Source: Haliea alexandrii (GTDB lineage: Bacteria > Pseudomonadota > Gammaproteobacteria > Pseudomonadales > Halieaceae). From it: a DNA stretch of 64,000 nucleotides. Position numbers and translations under genes: made by a program. This document shows positions 1-9,333 of this stretch, one piece after another. The notes below the pieces were generated by a model, which did not search any database, was not told the DNA's origin, and saw nothing but the letters and a program-made list of their open reading frames with translations. Positions within the stretch are counted from its first letter, which is position 1, and each line of letters opens with the position of its first letter. The stretch spans positions 1,444,955 to 1,508,954 of the forward strand of contig NZ_RFLW01000001.1 of NCBI RefSeq assembly GCF_003719295.1, in the 5' to 3' direction.

Positions 1-761
1 GCGACGTCATCCGGCCCGTGGAGACGCCGGGCCTTGACCGCATCTACCATCGCGAGGGCGTCCGGGCGGCCACGGTGCGCGCCAGCTTCACGCCCGACGC
101 ACCGTGGACCGCCCTCAGCTTCGCCGAGAAAGTGAAGGCCGAGGTGATGCCGCAGTACGCCCACCGGTCCGACCTGGAGCTCATTGTCGGCGGCGAGGCG
201 GCCGACACTCAGGAGACCACGGGCGCCCTCGGGTCTGTAGCGCTGCTCGTGATCATCGCCATCACAGTGGTGATCTGGATCTTGCTCGGATCGCTGCTTG
301 AGGCGCTGTCCGTGGTGATTGTGATCCCTTTCGCCCTCGCGGGGGTGATTACCGCATTTTTCTTTCATGGTTTGCAGTTGTCCATGCCGGCGGTGATCGG
401 GACCATCGGCCTCGCCGGCGTGGTCGTGAACGCGTCTATCGTTATGATCGACTGCGTGCACCGGAACCTGAAGGAGAACCGGGGACGGCGTCCCACTCTG
501 GAGGTTGTCGAGGACGCGGTGGTCTCCCGCCTGCGTCCCATCCTGGTGACCACGCTCACTACTCTCGGCGGTGTGCTGCCCACAGCCTACGGCATTGGCG
601 GCTACGACGAGATCGTAAGCCCCATGTCCGTAGCCATCGGCTGGGGTCTGCTGTTCTCAACGCTCGTCACGCTGTTTGTGATCCCTGCGCTTTACTCCGT
701 CGCCAACGACGCAACGGCGCAGCTTGGCCACCTCGCGGGCCGACTGCGTCTGAACCCTTAG
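1..761 (+). CDS. RND-family efflux transporter permease, C-terminal part (cut by window edge)
   Basis: The reading frame is open from base 3, so the gene starts outside the window; the GTG at 18 is only the first start-like codon. About 250 C-terminal residues are visible. They show the end of a periplasmic porter segment, then five hydrophobic helices (from about residue 73) typical of the second membrane half of AcrB/HAE1-type proton-driven pumps. The stretch TIGLAGVVVNASIVMID and the following RLRPILVTT match the conserved helix 10-11 region of the family. Such pumps export drugs, detergents or lipids across the envelope with a periplasmic adaptor and an outer-membrane channel. Neither partner is visible; they may lie upstream. 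A MATE transporter gene follows 22 nt later, so the two may be one efflux unit. Substrate is unknown. Confidence 0.85.
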   Translation, partial: DVIRPVETPGLDRIYHREGVRAATVRASFTPDAPWTALSFAEKVKAEVMPQYAHRSDLELIVGGEAADTQETTGALGSVALLVIIAITVVIWILLGSLLEALSVVIVIPFALAGVITAFFFHGLQLSMPAVIGTIGLAGVVVNASIVMIDCVHRNLKENRGRRPTLEVVEDAVVSRLRPILVTTLTTLGGVLPTAYGIGGYDEIVSPMSVAIGWGLLFSTLVTLFVIPALYSVANDATAQLGHLAGRLRLNP

Positions 762-783
762 TCGAAAAGGTACCAACACTCCC

Positions 784-2121
784 ATGGACGACCTTACCCG
801 TCGGCTCCTTGAGGCGCCCCCGACCGCCCTGCTCATGACAATGGCGACCCCCAATGCCGTCGCCTTCCTGATCCAGTCCGCCGTGAGCATGGGCGAGGTC
901 TGGTTTGTTGGTCGCCTCGGTACCGAGGCGCTGGCGGGCATCGCCCTTGTATTCCCACTGCTTATGCTGATGCAGATGATGTCCGGGGGCGCGTTTGGCG
1001 GGGCGGTCGCCGCGGCGGTGGCCAGAGCCCTCGGTGCCGGCGACCGGGAGCGCGCCGATCGCCTGCTCTGGCACGTGTTAGTGCTGGCCCTGGGTGGCGC
1101 TCTCGTATTCGCTCTCGCCTTCTGGATGTTCGGGCGGGCGTTTCTGTCGTTCCTCGGCGGCGAGGGCGAGGTGTTGCGCGCGGCGAGTAGATACGGCTGG
1201 GTGCTGTGCGGCGGTGGCCTGTCGATCTGGCTAATGGGCATGATCAGCGCGGTCTATCGTGGCACCGGCAATATGCGCTTCCCAGCGCTGCTGCTGATAG
1301 CCAGTGCGGTGATCCAGGTACCCCTGTCGGGCGTGCTCGTGCTTGGGGCCTTCGGTGCGCCGCAGCTAGGCATCGTCGGGGCGGCGGTCTCGGCGGTCAC
1401 CTCTGCGTCAATCCTCTGTGTGATCATGATCCTGCGTCTCACTGGTGCTTCCCAGTCGGTGCGACTACGTCGCGATGCGCTGCACTTTTCGCGGGATCTG
1501 TTCGCGGACGTCCTCCGCGTGGCTGCGCCGGCGGCCGTGTCGCCGCTGCTCACGGTGGCGACGATCGTCGCGCTGACGGCCATTATCGCGCGCTTCGGCA
1601 CCGCCGCGCTGGCGGGTTACGGGATCGGTGCGCGCATCGAGTTGCTTCTCGTACCGCTCGTATTTGGCCTCGGTGCGGCGATGACGTCGCTCGTGGGTGT
1701 GGCGACTGGTGCCGGTTGCATGGAGCGTGCTGAACGTATCGGCTGGACCGGCGGCGCGATGGCGGCGGTGTTGGCGGGCGGCGTCGGACTGGCGCTGGCC
1801 CTGTTCCCCAATCCGTGGATCGAGGTATTCAGTGACGACGCGGCCACGGCTGCTGCAGCGACCTCGTACATCCGCATCCTCGGGCCGGTGTACGCGCTTC
1901 AGGGCCTGGGTTTGTCGCTCTACTTCGCCAGCCAGGGCGCCGGCGCCATGTTCTGGCCGTTGGTGGCGACGGCCGTTCGCGCCGCGGCTGCCGTCGGCGG
2001 CGCGCTGCTGCTCGGCACGCCGTTCGGTCTCGAGGGCGTCTACGCGGCGGCCGCGGTCGCCATGGCCCTCTATGGCGTGATCATCGCCGCCTCGGTGCGC
2101 CTTGGCGCTTGGCGGCGCTGA
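784..2121 (+). CDS. MATE-family multidrug/Na+ or H+ antiporter
   Basis: A 445-residue, almost entirely hydrophobic protein with about twelve membrane helices in two similar halves, the size and layout of MATE (NorM/DinF-like) exporters. The N-terminal half has the family features AVSMGEVWFVGRLGTEALAGI (residues about 36-56) and an early glycine-rich loop; the second half repeats them with TAIIARFGTAALAGYGIG (about 265-282). MATE proteins export cationic drugs or metabolites in exchange for sodium or protons. The gene follows the RND gene by 22 nt on the same strand, so co-transcription is likely. No regulator gene is seen beside it. The substrate cannot be predicted from sequence. Confidence 0.88.
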   Translation: MDDLTRRLLEAPPTALLMTMATPNAVAFLIQSAVSMGEVWFVGRLGTEALAGIALVFPLLMLMQMMSGGAFGGAVAAAVARALGAGDRERADRLLWHVLVLALGGALVFALAFWMFGRAFLSFLGGEGEVLRAASRYGWVLCGGGLSIWLMGMISAVYRGTGNMRFPALLLIASAVIQVPLSGVLVLGAFGAPQLGIVGAAVSAVTSASILCVIMILRLTGASQSVRLRRDALHFSRDLFADVLRVAAPAAVSPLLTVATIVALTAIIARFGTAALAGYGIGARIELLLVPLVFGLGAAMTSLVGVATGAGCMERAERIGWTGGAMAAVLAGGVGLALALFPNPWIEVFSDDAATAAAATSYIRILGPVYALQGLGLSLYFASQGAGAMFWPLVATAVRAAAAVGGALLLGTPFGLEGVYAAAAVAMALYGVIIAASVRLGAWRR

Positions 2122-2207
2122 GGCGCTGCCGCGGATACGCTAGATCAGACCAGCGTCCCGGTTTATCGCCCGCATGCCACGGGTGTGCGTAGTGCACCAG
2201 AAAAAAG

Positions 2208-2284
2208 TGGTAGCTACGGGTGGACTTGAACCACCGACCCCAGCATTATGAATGCTGTGCTCTAACCAGCTGAGCTACGTAGCC
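2208..2284 (-). tRNA. tRNA-Met (CAU anticodon, elongator type)
   Basis: On the minus strand the 77-nt sequence folds as a cloverleaf. The acceptor stem GGCTACG pairs with CGTAGCT (first pair G-U), followed by discriminator A and an encoded CCA. The D arm contains AGCTCAGCTGG. The anticodon stem CAGCA/TGCTG encloses the loop TTCATAA, anticodon CAT, and the T arm contains GGTTCAAGTCC. The sequence resembles elongator tRNA-Met rather than the initiator, which lacks a paired first position. A run of six T follows the CCA end at once and probably serves for termination. Confidence 0.95.
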
Positions 2285-2323
2285 ACAATTACTGCGTGGG
2301 ACTGCTGTCCCGAGAAGGCGCGC

Positions 2324-2352
2324 ATTTTCCTAATTTTGCCGGGGCAAGTCAA
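2324..2352 (-). promoter_or_regulatory. Probable sigma-70 promoter of tRNA-Met
   Basis: Reading the minus strand, TTGACT (2352-2347) and GAAAAT (2329-2324) are separated by 17 nt, five and four matches to consensus. The -10 box is followed by GCGCGCC, a GC-rich discriminator of the kind seen at stringently controlled stable-RNA promoters. The -35 box overlaps the stop codon of aguA. Transcription would begin about 33 nt before the mature tRNA. Confidence 0.5.
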
Positions 2353-3455
2353 GCGCCTGAGGGGCGTGGTTGTTGCTGCGTAATACAGTGAATATTGCCT
2401 CCCCCGAGCAGGATCTCCCCACCCGGCACCATCACCACCTCGCGCCCAGGAAAAAGCCTCTCCAGCGTTTTGCGCGCAACCGTGTCCATCGGGTCGTCGA
2501 AACCCGGCATCACGATGCCGCCATTGACGATGAGAAAGTTCACATACGAGGCCGCCAGCCGCTCGGGTCGGCCGTGTTCATCAGGCACCTGGCCGACAGC
2601 ACCGCCTTCGCTTTCAAGAATGGCATACAGGGGTGCCGGAATGGGGATGGTGTGGACGCGCAGGGTTCTGCCTTTGGCATCGTGGCTGGCCTCAAGCACC
2701 TCCAGCGCGGCGCGGCAGCGGCTGTAGTTGGGGTCGCTGGCGTCATCAGTCCAGCACAGCAGTACCTCGCCGGGCGCTACGAAACAGCAGAAATTGTCGA
2801 CGTGGCCGTCGGTTTCGTCGTTGAACATACCCTCGGGCAGCCAGATTATGGTGTCCACTGCCAGATAGTCGCGCAGGTAGGCCTCGATCTCGCCCCGGGA
2901 CAGCCGCGGATTGCGGTTGCGGTGCAGCAGGCATTCGGCCGTGGTGATCAGTGTGCCTTCCCCATCCACGTGGATGGAGCCGCCTTCCAGTACGAAGCCG
3001 GGCGTTGCGTAACGAGCAACGCCCTCCAGTTGGGCCACTTTGCGCGCTACCTGGCTGTCGATGTCCCAAGTGGGGTAAAGGCCGCCGTCGTGGCCCCCCC
3101 AGGCATTGAAGTCCCAGTCTACTGCCGCCAGGCCGCCTTTGTTGTCAATGACAAAGGTGGGGCCGCAGTCTCGCATCCACACATCGTCGCTGGAAAGCTC
3201 AATGACAGTGACACCGGGGATGTCAGACAGCTGCTCTGAGGCGTTCAGGAACTGTGCCTGTGAGGTCCCTACCGTGATGGGTTCGAAGCGCGCAATGGCG
3301 GCGACAACGGCCTTGAAGGCGGCCTGGGCTGGCACGGCACCGGCGCGCCAGCTGTCGGGACGTTCGGGCCAGAGCATCCACGTCCGCGTATGCGGGGCCC
3401 ATTCAGCCGGCATGTGATAGCCGTCGGCACGCGGCGTACTGCTTTCCGGGCTCAC
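2349..3455 (-). CDS. aguA: Agmatine deiminase
   Basis: Converts agmatine to N-carbamoylputrescine and ammonia, the first step of the agmatine route to putrescine. The 368-residue protein has the guanidino-modifying (PAD-type) fold signatures: [10 protein letters not shown] (91-99), DWDFNAWGG (113-121), [12 protein letters not shown] (156-167), DGHVDNF (216-222, with His218 and Asp220) and the C-terminal GGGNIHC carrying the catalytic Cys357. Length is normal for the family. The start is GTG and overlaps the stop of aguB by 4 nt, so the two are translationally coupled; the next gene of the pathway is thus encoded with it. No aguR-type regulator is nearby. Confidence 0.95.
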   Translation of the reverse strand: MSPESSTPRADGYHMPAEWAPHTRTWMLWPERPDSWRAGAVPAQAAFKAVVAAIARFEPITVGTSQAQFLNASEQLSDIPGVTVIELSSDDVWMRDCGPTFVIDNKGGLAAVDWDFNAWGGHDGGLYPTWDIDSQVARKVAQLEGVARYATPGFVLEGGSIHVDGEGTLITTAECLLHRNRNPRLSRGEIEAYLRDYLAVDTIIWLPEGMFNDETDGHVDNFCCFVAPGEVLLCWTDDASDPNYSRCRAALEVLEASHDAKGRTLRVHTIPIPAPLYAILESEGGAVGQVPDEHGRPERLAASYVNFLIVNGGIVMPGFDDPMDTVARKTLERLFPGREVVMVPGGEILLGGGNIHCITQQQPRPSGA

Positions 3456-4327
3456 GCGTGCTCGCCGTCCAGGGTGTTGATGGGTGCGTACAGGGTAGGG
3501 CGGCGGTCACGGAATACGCCCCAGGCGGTGCGCATCTTTTCAATGGCGTCGAGGTCGAAGGCATGCACGAGCACGCTTTCGTGTCCGCTATCGGCGTGCT
3601 CGACGAGCTCGCCGGTGTGGTCGGCGATAAATGAACCGCCATAGAAAGTGATGTCGCTGTCTTCCTGTACTTCACGGCCGATGCGGTTACTGGCAATCAG
3701 CGGCATCAGGTTGGCGCCGGCGTGGCCCTGTTGCACCCGCGTCCAGTGCTCTCGCGAATGAATGTCGGGGTCGTGGGGTTCGCTGCCTATAGCGGTGGGG
3801 TAGAACAGCAGCTCGGCGCCGAGTAACGCCATGCTGCGGGCGCTTTCAGGAAACCACTGGTCCCAGCAGATGCCGACGCCGATGCGTGCGTAACGGGTGT
3901 TCCATACCTTGAAGCCGGTATCGCCGGGGTTGAAGTAGAACTTCTCGTGGTAGCCGGGGCCATCCGGGATGTGGCTCTTGCGGTAGTTGCCGAGCAGGCT
4001 GCCGTCGGCGTCGATAATGGCCACGGAGTTGAAGCGCGCGCGGCCCGCCAGCTCGAAATAGCTGATCGGCAGGACGACCTGCAGCTCGCGAGCCACAGCC
4101 TGAAAATGACGGATGGCGGGGTTCTCTGCCAGCGGTGTGGCCAGCAGCATGTGGTCTTCATCCGGCTTCTGGCAGAAGTAGGGCGTTTCAAACAGCTCCT
4201 GCAGCAGGATGACTTGTGCACCGGCCCGCTGCGCTTCGCGCACCAGACGTTCGGCGTTGGCGATATTGGCCTCGCGGTCCCAGCTGCAGGCCATCTGGGT
4301 GGCGGCGACGGTCACTGTGCGTGCCAT
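3452..4327 (-). CDS. aguB: N-carbamoylputrescine amidase
   Basis: Hydrolyses N-carbamoylputrescine to putrescine, carbon dioxide and ammonia, finishing the pathway begun by AguA. The 291-residue protein is a nitrilase-superfamily hydrolase with the Glu-Lys-Cys triad visible as Glu44 (in [11 protein letters not shown]), Lys117 (in YRKSHIPDG) and Cys154 (in [10 protein letters not shown]). Length is typical. The gene lies 11 nt after ychF and upstream of aguA with a 4-nt overlap; it may be transcribed from the ychF-containing operon or its own promoter. Substrate assignment rests on the motifs and on the neighbouring aguA. Confidence 0.94.
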   Translation of the reverse strand: MARTVTVAATQMACSWDREANIANAERLVREAQRAGAQVILLQELFETPYFCQKPDEDHMLLATPLAENPAIRHFQAVARELQVVLPISYFELAGRARFNSVAIIDADGSLLGNYRKSHIPDGPGYHEKFYFNPGDTGFKVWNTRYARIGVGICWDQWFPESARSMALLGAELLFYPTAIGSEPHDPDIHSREHWTRVQQGHAGANLMPLIASNRIGREVQEDSDITFYGGSFIADHTGELVEHADSGHESVLVHAFDLDAIEKMRTAWGVFRDRRPTLYAPINTLDGEHA

Positions 4328-4338
4328 GCGGGTGCCTC

Positions 4339-5433
4339 CTACACGTTGAAGCGGAAGTGGATGACGTCCCCATCCTGAACGATATAGTCCTTGCCCTCAA
4401 GGCGCCAGCGCCCGGCATCCTTGGCGCCCTGCTCACCCTTGTGGGCGATGAAGTCGTCGTAGCCGATAACTTCGGCGCGAATGAAACCTTTCTGGAAGTC
4501 TGTGTGGATCACGCCGGCAGCCTCTGGCGCCGTGGCGCCCACTCGCACGGTCCAGGCTCGCACTTCCTTGACGCCGGCGGTGAAGTAGGTCTGCAGGTTC
4601 AGCAGCTCGTAACCGGCGCGGATCACCCGGTCCAGCCCCGGCTCGTCCATACCCAGGTCCTGCAGGAATTCCTGGCGCTCGGCATCCTCCAGCTCGACGA
4701 TTTCAGATTCCAGCTTGTTGCAGATCGCCACCACAATGGCGCCCTCGCTGGCGGCGATTTCCCGCACGGTGTCGAGGTAGGGGTTGTCGTCGAACCCCTC
4801 TTCATCGACGTTGGCAATGTACATGGTGGGTTTGATCGTGAGCAGATGCAGCGTTTTCACCAGTGCCTGTTCGCTGTCATCAAAAGCCAGCGAACGCACC
4901 GGCAGCGCTTCGTTCAGGTGCGGCAGCAGTTTATTCTCCAGCAGCGCTTTCAGGGCAATGGCCTCTTTGTCGCCACCCTTGGCGTTGCGCGTCACGCGCT
5001 GCAGTTGTTTCTCACAGCTTTCCAGGTCGGCCAGTGCCAGCTCGGTGTTGATCACGTCGATGTCCGCTCGCGGGTCGACACGGTTTGCGACGTGAATGAC
5101 ATTCTCGTCGTTGAAGCAGCGCACGACATGGGCAATGGCGTCGGTTTCACGGATATTGGCCAGGAACTGGTTGCCCAGGCCCTCACCTTTGGAGGCACCG
5201 GCAACGAGGCCGGCGATGTCCACAAACTCCATGGTGGTGGATATTTCGCGTTGGGGTTTGACGATCTCTGCGATGCGCTTCTGCCGGGGGTCGGGTACCG
5301 GTACTACGCCGGCATTGGGCTCGATGGTGCAGAAGGGGAAGTTCTCGGCATCGATGCCGGCCCGTGTCAGGGCGTTGAAGAGGGTCGATTTGCCCACGTT
5401 GGGCAGGCCGACAATGCCACATTTGAAACCCAT
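4339..5433 (-). CDS. ychF: Ribosome-associated ATPase YchF (OLA1 family)
   Basis: A 364-residue Obg-related P-loop protein. The Walker A motif GLPNVGKST is at residues 9-17. The base-specificity motif reads NVDE instead of the NKxD of true GTPases, which in this family goes with ATP preference. A coiled-coil insertion and a C-terminal TGS domain (ending in the [17 protein letters not shown] region) are present. YchF binds ribosomes and influences stress responses and translation initiation choice. It follows pth by 61 nt, an arrangement common in Gammaproteobacteria. Confidence 0.96.
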   Translation of the reverse strand: MGFKCGIVGLPNVGKSTLFNALTRAGIDAENFPFCTIEPNAGVVPVPDPRQKRIAEIVKPQREISTTMEFVDIAGLVAGASKGEGLGNQFLANIRETDAIAHVVRCFNDENVIHVANRVDPRADIDVINTELALADLESCEKQLQRVTRNAKGGDKEAIALKALLENKLLPHLNEALPVRSLAFDDSEQALVKTLHLLTIKPTMYIANVDEEGFDDNPYLDTVREIAASEGAIVVAICNKLESEIVELEDAERQEFLQDLGMDEPGLDRVIRAGYELLNLQTYFTAGVKEVRAWTVRVGATAPEAAGVIHTDFQKGFIRAEVIGYDDFIAHKGEQGAKDAGRWRLEGKDYIVQDGDVIHFRFNV

Positions 5434-5494
5434 GTCTGATTCCTGTTTTTGCTAAACGAATGTCGTGGGGCGAGTGTTATGTAACGCGAGCGGT

Positions 5495-6085
5495 TCAGGG
5501 CGCATTGAAACTGTGTAATTGGGTCATGGCCCGCGTGTCCTCCCCGGCCAGAAACTGTGGCAGGGCGTCGATTGCGGCCTCGATGCTGGCCTCAATGCGT
5601 GCTTGGTCAACCGCGCTGGCCCGGCCCAGGACATAGCCGGTTACCTGGGATGCGTGGCCGGGATGGCCAATGCCGATACGCAGGCGGGCAAAACTGTTGT
5701 TGTTGCCCAGCCGGGAAACGATATCGCGCAAACCGTTGTGGCCACCGTGGCCACCGCCGCGCTTGAAGCGCGCGGTACCCGCTGGAATATCGAGTTCATC
5801 GTGTGCCACCAGAATGGCTTCCGGCGCAATCTTGAAGAAATTCGCCATGGCCGCTACGGACTGCCCGCTGCGGTTCATGAAGGTGGTGGGAATGATGAGC
5901 CGAATATCCTGGCCGGCACACTGGATGCGTGCGGTCAGGCCGGAAAAACGGGATTCCGCTTGCAGTGTGGCGCCGTGCTGACGCGCGAGCGCCTCGACAA
6001 AGTCGGCACCGGCGTTGTGACGGGTTCCCCGGTAGTCGCTGCCCGGGTTGCCCAGTCCGGCAATCATGGAGATAGAGCTTGCCAA
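5495..6085 (-). CDS. pth: Peptidyl-tRNA hydrolase
   Basis: Releases tRNA from peptidyl-tRNA that has dropped off the ribosome. The 196-residue protein carries GLGNPGSDY (10-18), GTRHNAG with catalytic His23, [10 protein letters not shown] and the HDELD motif holding the assisting Asp. I use the TTG at 6085 because a GAGG lies 8 nt upstream and it gives the few residues normally found before the first strand; the next ATG (6067) would start inside that strand. The gene lies 26 nt after rplY and before ychF, a classic translation cluster. Confidence 0.95.
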   Translation of the reverse strand: MASSISMIAGLGNPGSDYRGTRHNAGADFVEALARQHGATLQAESRFSGLTARIQCAGQDIRLIIPTTFMNRSGQSVAAMANFFKIAPEAILVAHDELDIPAGTARFKRGGGHGGHNGLRDIVSRLGNNNSFARLRIGIGHPGHASQVTGYVLGRASAVDQARIEASIEAAIDALPQFLAGEDTRAMTQLHSFNAP

Positions 6086-6111
6086 CGCCAGTGCCTCGCC
6101 GTTGCGAGAAA

Positions 6112-6759
6112 TCAGTCCTCGCTGCTGCTGTCCGAGCTGCTGTCTTCGGAAGTGTCCTCTTCAGCATCGCTGCCACCCTTGGGCGGAACAACAGAAGCGA
6201 TCGCCAGGTCATGATCTTCACCCAGTGACAGGGCAACAGAGGTAACCCCGGCGGGCAACGCGATATCCGACAGGTGGATGATATCGCCGGTCTTCACCTC
6301 GGCCATATCAACTTCGATAAACTCGGGAATGTCGCTTGGCAGACACAGTACTTCGATGTCGGTAGCCTGATGCTGAATCATGCCGCCCTGAACCTTGACC
6401 CCATGGCAGGTTTTTTCGTTCAGGAAGTGAATCGGCACGTGCACCTTGATAGCCACTTTTTCATTGACGCGCATAAAGTCAGCGTGAGTGACGCTGTTGC
6501 GTGCCGGGTGACGTTGCAGGTCTTTGAGGATGGCCTTCTCTTTCTTGCCGTTGATGTTGATGACCAGCACGTGAGAGAAAAACGCCTCGTTTTCCAGCGA
6601 CTTTTCCAGATCCTTGCGGATGATGGACAGGGGCTGGGGGTCCTTGTCACCGCCGTAAATGATAGCGGGGACCTGGTCGGCGAGACGACGCAGGCGGCGG
6701 CTCGCACCTTTCCCCATGTCCTCACGCACTTCTGCGTACAACTCAAATTGGTCAGACAT
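6112..6759 (-). CDS. rplY: 50S ribosomal protein L25, long Ctc form
   Basis: Binds 5S rRNA in the large subunit. The 215-residue protein has the L25 domain first (to about residue 95), then the extra beta domain of the Ctc/TL5 form, and an acidic tail of Glu, Asp and Ser. The ATG at 6759 is chosen because GGAG sits 8 nt upstream; an in-frame GTG three codons earlier overlaps that site. It is preceded by prs and followed by pth in the same direction. Confidence 0.95.
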   Translation of the reverse strand: MSDQFELYAEVREDMGKGASRRLRRLADQVPAIIYGGDKDPQPLSIIRKDLEKSLENEAFFSHVLVININGKKEKAILKDLQRHPARNSVTHADFMRVNEKVAIKVHVPIHFLNEKTCHGVKVQGGMIQHQATDIEVLCLPSDIPEFIEVDMAEVKTGDIIHLSDIALPAGVTSVALSLGEDHDLAIASVVPPKGGSDAEEDTSEDSSSDSSSED

Positions 6760-6831
6760 TGTCTGCACTCCTTTGATGACTCACTGCTTCGCCTGCGACC
6801 GGCTACACAGTGGGTGGGTTAAGCGCTGTTC

Positions 6832-7779
6832 CTACTGAAACAGCGCGCTGATGGATTCCTCGTTGGATACCCGGCGAATCGACTCTGCCAGCAGGTCCGA
6901 AATGGTCAGCTGGCGGATTTTCGAGACGGCCCGGGCGTCCGCGCTCAGCGGAATCGTGTCGGTGACGACCAGCTCGTCGAGCTGGGAATTGCGTAAATTA
7001 TCCAGTGCACGGCCAGACAGCACCGCATGGGTGCAGTAGGCAACCACCTTGCTCGCACCGCGTTCCTTGAGCGCATCGGCGGCCTTGCACAGAGTGCCGG
7101 CAGTATCGACCATGTCGTCGACCAGCAGGCAGATGCGGCCATCCACTTCACCGATCAGGTTCATGACCTGCGCCTCGTTGGCCTGCGGGCGGCGCTTGTC
7201 GATGATGGCGAGGTCGGCGTCATCAAGTTGCTTGGCGATAGCGCGCGCACGCACGACACCGCCAATGTCGGGTGATACGACAATGAGGTTCTCGTAGTTA
7301 CAGTCGAGAATATCCGCATTCAGGATGGGGGAGCCGTAGACGTTGTCCACCGGGCAACCGAAAAAGCCCTGTATCTGTTCAGCGTGCAGGTCAACGGTGA
7401 GCACTCGATCGACACCCACGGACACCATCATGTCGGCTACGACCTTGGCGGTGATGGGCACGCGCGCGGAGCGCACACGGCGGTCCTGACGGGCATAGCC
7501 GAAGTAGGGCACCACGGCAGTGATGCGTGCAGCCGACGCACGGCGCAGCGCATCAATCATCACCAACAGTTCCATCAGGTTGTCGTTGGTGGGGGCGCAG
7601 GTAGGCTGGACCACAAACACATCTTTGCCGCGCACGTTCTCGTTCAATTCGACCGCAATTTCGCCGTCGCTGAACTTGCCCACGCTGGCTTTGCCCAGAG
7701 AAAGATAGAGTCGGTTGGCAATCTTCTGGGCCAGTTCCGGGTTTGCATTACCCGTAAAGACCATCAGCTTGGAGGACAC
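6832..7779 (-). CDS. prs: Ribose-phosphate pyrophosphokinase (PRPP synthetase)
   Basis: Makes PRPP from ribose 5-phosphate and ATP for purine, pyrimidine, histidine, tryptophan and NAD synthesis. The 315 residues include the flexible loop region GYARQDRR, the metal-binding [12 protein letters not shown], and the PRPP-binding [11 protein letters not shown]. The GTG start at 7779 gives exactly the E. coli length and has GGAGAG upstream; the longer open frame would run back through tRNA-Gln and is not credible. The start lies only 23 nt after the encoded CCA of tRNA-Gln, so prs and the tRNA very probably share a transcript. Confidence 0.96.
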   Translation of the reverse strand: MSSKLMVFTGNANPELAQKIANRLYLSLGKASVGKFSDGEIAVELNENVRGKDVFVVQPTCAPTNDNLMELLVMIDALRRASAARITAVVPYFGYARQDRRVRSARVPITAKVVADMMVSVGVDRVLTVDLHAEQIQGFFGCPVDNVYGSPILNADILDCNYENLIVVSPDIGGVVRARAIAKQLDDADLAIIDKRRPQANEAQVMNLIGEVDGRICLLVDDMVDTAGTLCKAADALKERGASKVVAYCTHAVLSGRALDNLRNSQLDELVVTDTIPLSADARAVSKIRQLTISDLLAESIRRVSNEESISALFQ

Positions 7780-7802
7780 GGCACTTCTCTCCTGGGGGGA
7801 TA

Positions 7803-7877
7803 TGGCTGGGGTGGTAGGATTCGAACCTACGAATGCCGGGATCAAAACCCGGTGCCTTGCCACTTGGCGACACCCCA
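7803..7877 (-). tRNA. tRNA-Gln (UUG anticodon)
   Basis: The 75-nt minus-strand sequence forms a full cloverleaf. The acceptor arm begins TGGGGTG and ends CACCCCA before GCCA, with CCA encoded. The anticodon stem CCGGG/CCCGG encloses TTTTGAT, anticodon TTG, and the T arm contains GGTTCGAATCC. It sits 17 nt after the ispE stop and 23 nt before the prs start, so it must be cut out of a mixed mRNA/tRNA transcript. The ispE - tRNA-Gln - prs order recurs in pseudomonads and relatives. Confidence 0.97.
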
Positions 7878-7894
7878 ATAATTCGTTGTAGACT

Positions 7895-8725
7895 TCAGGC
7901 CAATGCCCTCAGTGCTGGTGATTCGTTGGCTGCTCGTGCAACAAAGGCTGCCCAAGGTTCGGGTACCTGTTGCTGCACGGCGAGCGCCTGTTCCCGGGTG
8001 CCGAAGGCGGCAAATACACAGGAGCCAGTGCCGGTTAGCCGGGGCTCGGCAAATTGCCCAAGCCAGTCAAGCGCGTCACCTGTTTCAGGGTAGCGGGCCA
8101 CAACCACTGGCTGGCAGTCGTTGCGATGTACCCCCTGAAAAAAGGCGGCCATTGTGATCGGCAGGCTGTCTCGTGTCAATTCCCGGTCGGAAAAAATTTC
8201 CGCCGTGGGCACGGCACAGCGCGGCTTGAGAACCAGGTACCAGATATCCGGCAGCTCTACCGGGGTCAGCAGCTCGCCGATGCCCTCCGCCCAGGCGCTG
8301 TGGCCGCCCACGAAGACCGGTACGTCGGCACCCAGGGTGGCCCCCAGCGACTGTAACGCGGCAGTACTCATGTCCAGGCCCCACAGCCGGTTCAGTGCCA
8401 GCAATGTGGAGGCCGCATTCGATGAGCCGCCGCCCAGGCCGCCGCCCATGGGGATCTGTTTATCGCAGGTGATGGTGGCGCCCAGCGTGCCGCGCTGCAG
8501 CAGTCGCGCCGCGCGCAGAATGAGGTTATCGGCCGGTGCAATGTCGCTGACCGGCATGTCCAGCCGCAGCGCGCCGCTGTCATCCGCGGCAAACGTCATC
8601 CTGTCGCCCCAGTCCAGCAGCTGGAAGACGGTTTGCAGCGTATGATAACCGTCTGCCCGGCGCCCCGTGACATGTAGAAACAGGTTCAGCTTGGCCGGCG
8701 AAATCAGTGTCAGTCGGCGATTCAT
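7895..8725 (-). CDS. ispE: 4-diphosphocytidyl-2-C-methyl-D-erythritol kinase
   Basis: Phosphorylates CDP-methylerythritol in the MEP pathway of isoprenoid synthesis. The 276-residue GHMP kinase shows [11 protein letters not shown] with catalytic Lys12, the ATP-binding glycine-rich loop [15 protein letters not shown] (92-106) and the catalytic Asp134 in GADVPVF. Its start overlaps the lolB stop by 4 nt (ATGA). Downstream lie tRNA-Gln and prs. Confidence 0.96.
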   Translation of the reverse strand: MNRRLTLISPAKLNLFLHVTGRRADGYHTLQTVFQLLDWGDRMTFAADDSGALRLDMPVSDIAPADNLILRAARLLQRGTLGATITCDKQIPMGGGLGGGSSNAASTLLALNRLWGLDMSTAALQSLGATLGADVPVFVGGHSAWAEGIGELLTPVELPDIWYLVLKPRCAVPTAEIFSDRELTRDSLPITMAAFFQGVHRNDCQPVVVARYPETGDALDWLGQFAEPRLTGTGSCVFAAFGTREQALAVQQQVPEPWAAFVARAANESPALRALA

Positions 8726-9333
8726 GGCCTACCGGACGCCTGCCAGTGCTGAATGATGACTTTGGCGCGCGTTGCACCGCGCTCGAGTGTCAGCCGCGTC
8801 GGCAGGATATGAGCGCCGACTTGTTGGTAGCGCTCGTAGCGGATCTGCCAGCCCGATTGCAGCAGCAGCTGCAGCAGGTTGTCGGCGAGATCCAGGGTGA
8901 CAGGGGCGGGTTCCGGCGCCGGTATGCCCTTGAGCCAGTAGGGCAGGGACGCTAGCGGGAGATCCCAGCCGGTTTCCCGCGCCATCACGTCCGGTGAGGA
9001 GAGGTCAAAGCGTTGCAGGGTTTCTCCCTGAGTGACTTCCAGGGTGCGGCCGTCGCTGCGCAGCTGGGTGGCCTGCAGACCCAGCGGGCCGCTGAGTTGT
9101 ACGCTGGTGGCGCTCTGCTGCTGCTGCCAGCTGAGGTTGGCGGACTCGGCCTGTTGGCCGTTGCGCAGGGCGATCTTGCCTGTGGCAGACCAGTGCTCCA
9201 GGGCCAGCAACTGTTGCTTGCGCTGTAGCCAGGGATCCTCAGGGAGTGGCGCTGGCGCCGTGGCGCACCCGGTCAGCCACAGCCCCATGCACAACAGGGC
9301 CACGCCTCTGCAGTGTGGCAGCTGCCGCTTCAC
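8722..9333 (-). CDS. lolB: Outer-membrane lipoprotein insertion factor LolB
   Basis: Accepts lipoproteins from periplasmic LolA and places them in the outer membrane. The 203-residue precursor has a lipoprotein signal with lipobox LTGC (lipidated Cys23). The mature part has the LolB beta-barrel features: a HWSATGKIALR strand after a QQLLALEHW helix, and LPLASLPYWLKGIPAP near the middle. It overlaps ispE and the upstream TPR lipoprotein gene by 4 nt each, so the three are a coupled operon. Confidence 0.94.
   Translation of the reverse strand: MKRQLPHCRGVALLCMGLWLTGCATAPAPLPEDPWLQRKQQLLALEHWSATGKIALRNGQQAESANLSWQQQQSATSVQLSGPLGLQATQLRSDGRTLEVTQGETLQRFDLSSPDVMARETGWDLPLASLPYWLKGIPAPEPAPVTLDLADNLLQLLLQSGWQIRYERYQQVGAHILPTRLTLERGATRAKVIIQHWQASGRP

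Noticed and set aside
1-761. RND gene as a pseudogene fragment
   Set aside because: The frame is open at the window edge and the C-terminal half is intact, so it is simply cut by the window.
1-2284. Genomic island inserted at tRNA-Met
   Set aside because: The efflux genes lie on the 3' side of the tRNA, but I see no integrase and no repeated tRNA end that would mark an attachment site.
4216-5439. Long plus-strand frame of 407 codons opposite ychF
   Set aside because: It is the antisense shadow of a clearly recognisable, full-length ychF and resembles no family.
7780-7878. N-terminal extension of prs giving a 348-residue protein
   Set aside because: It would translate through tRNA-Gln; the GTG at 7779 gives the normal 315 residues and has a ribosome site.
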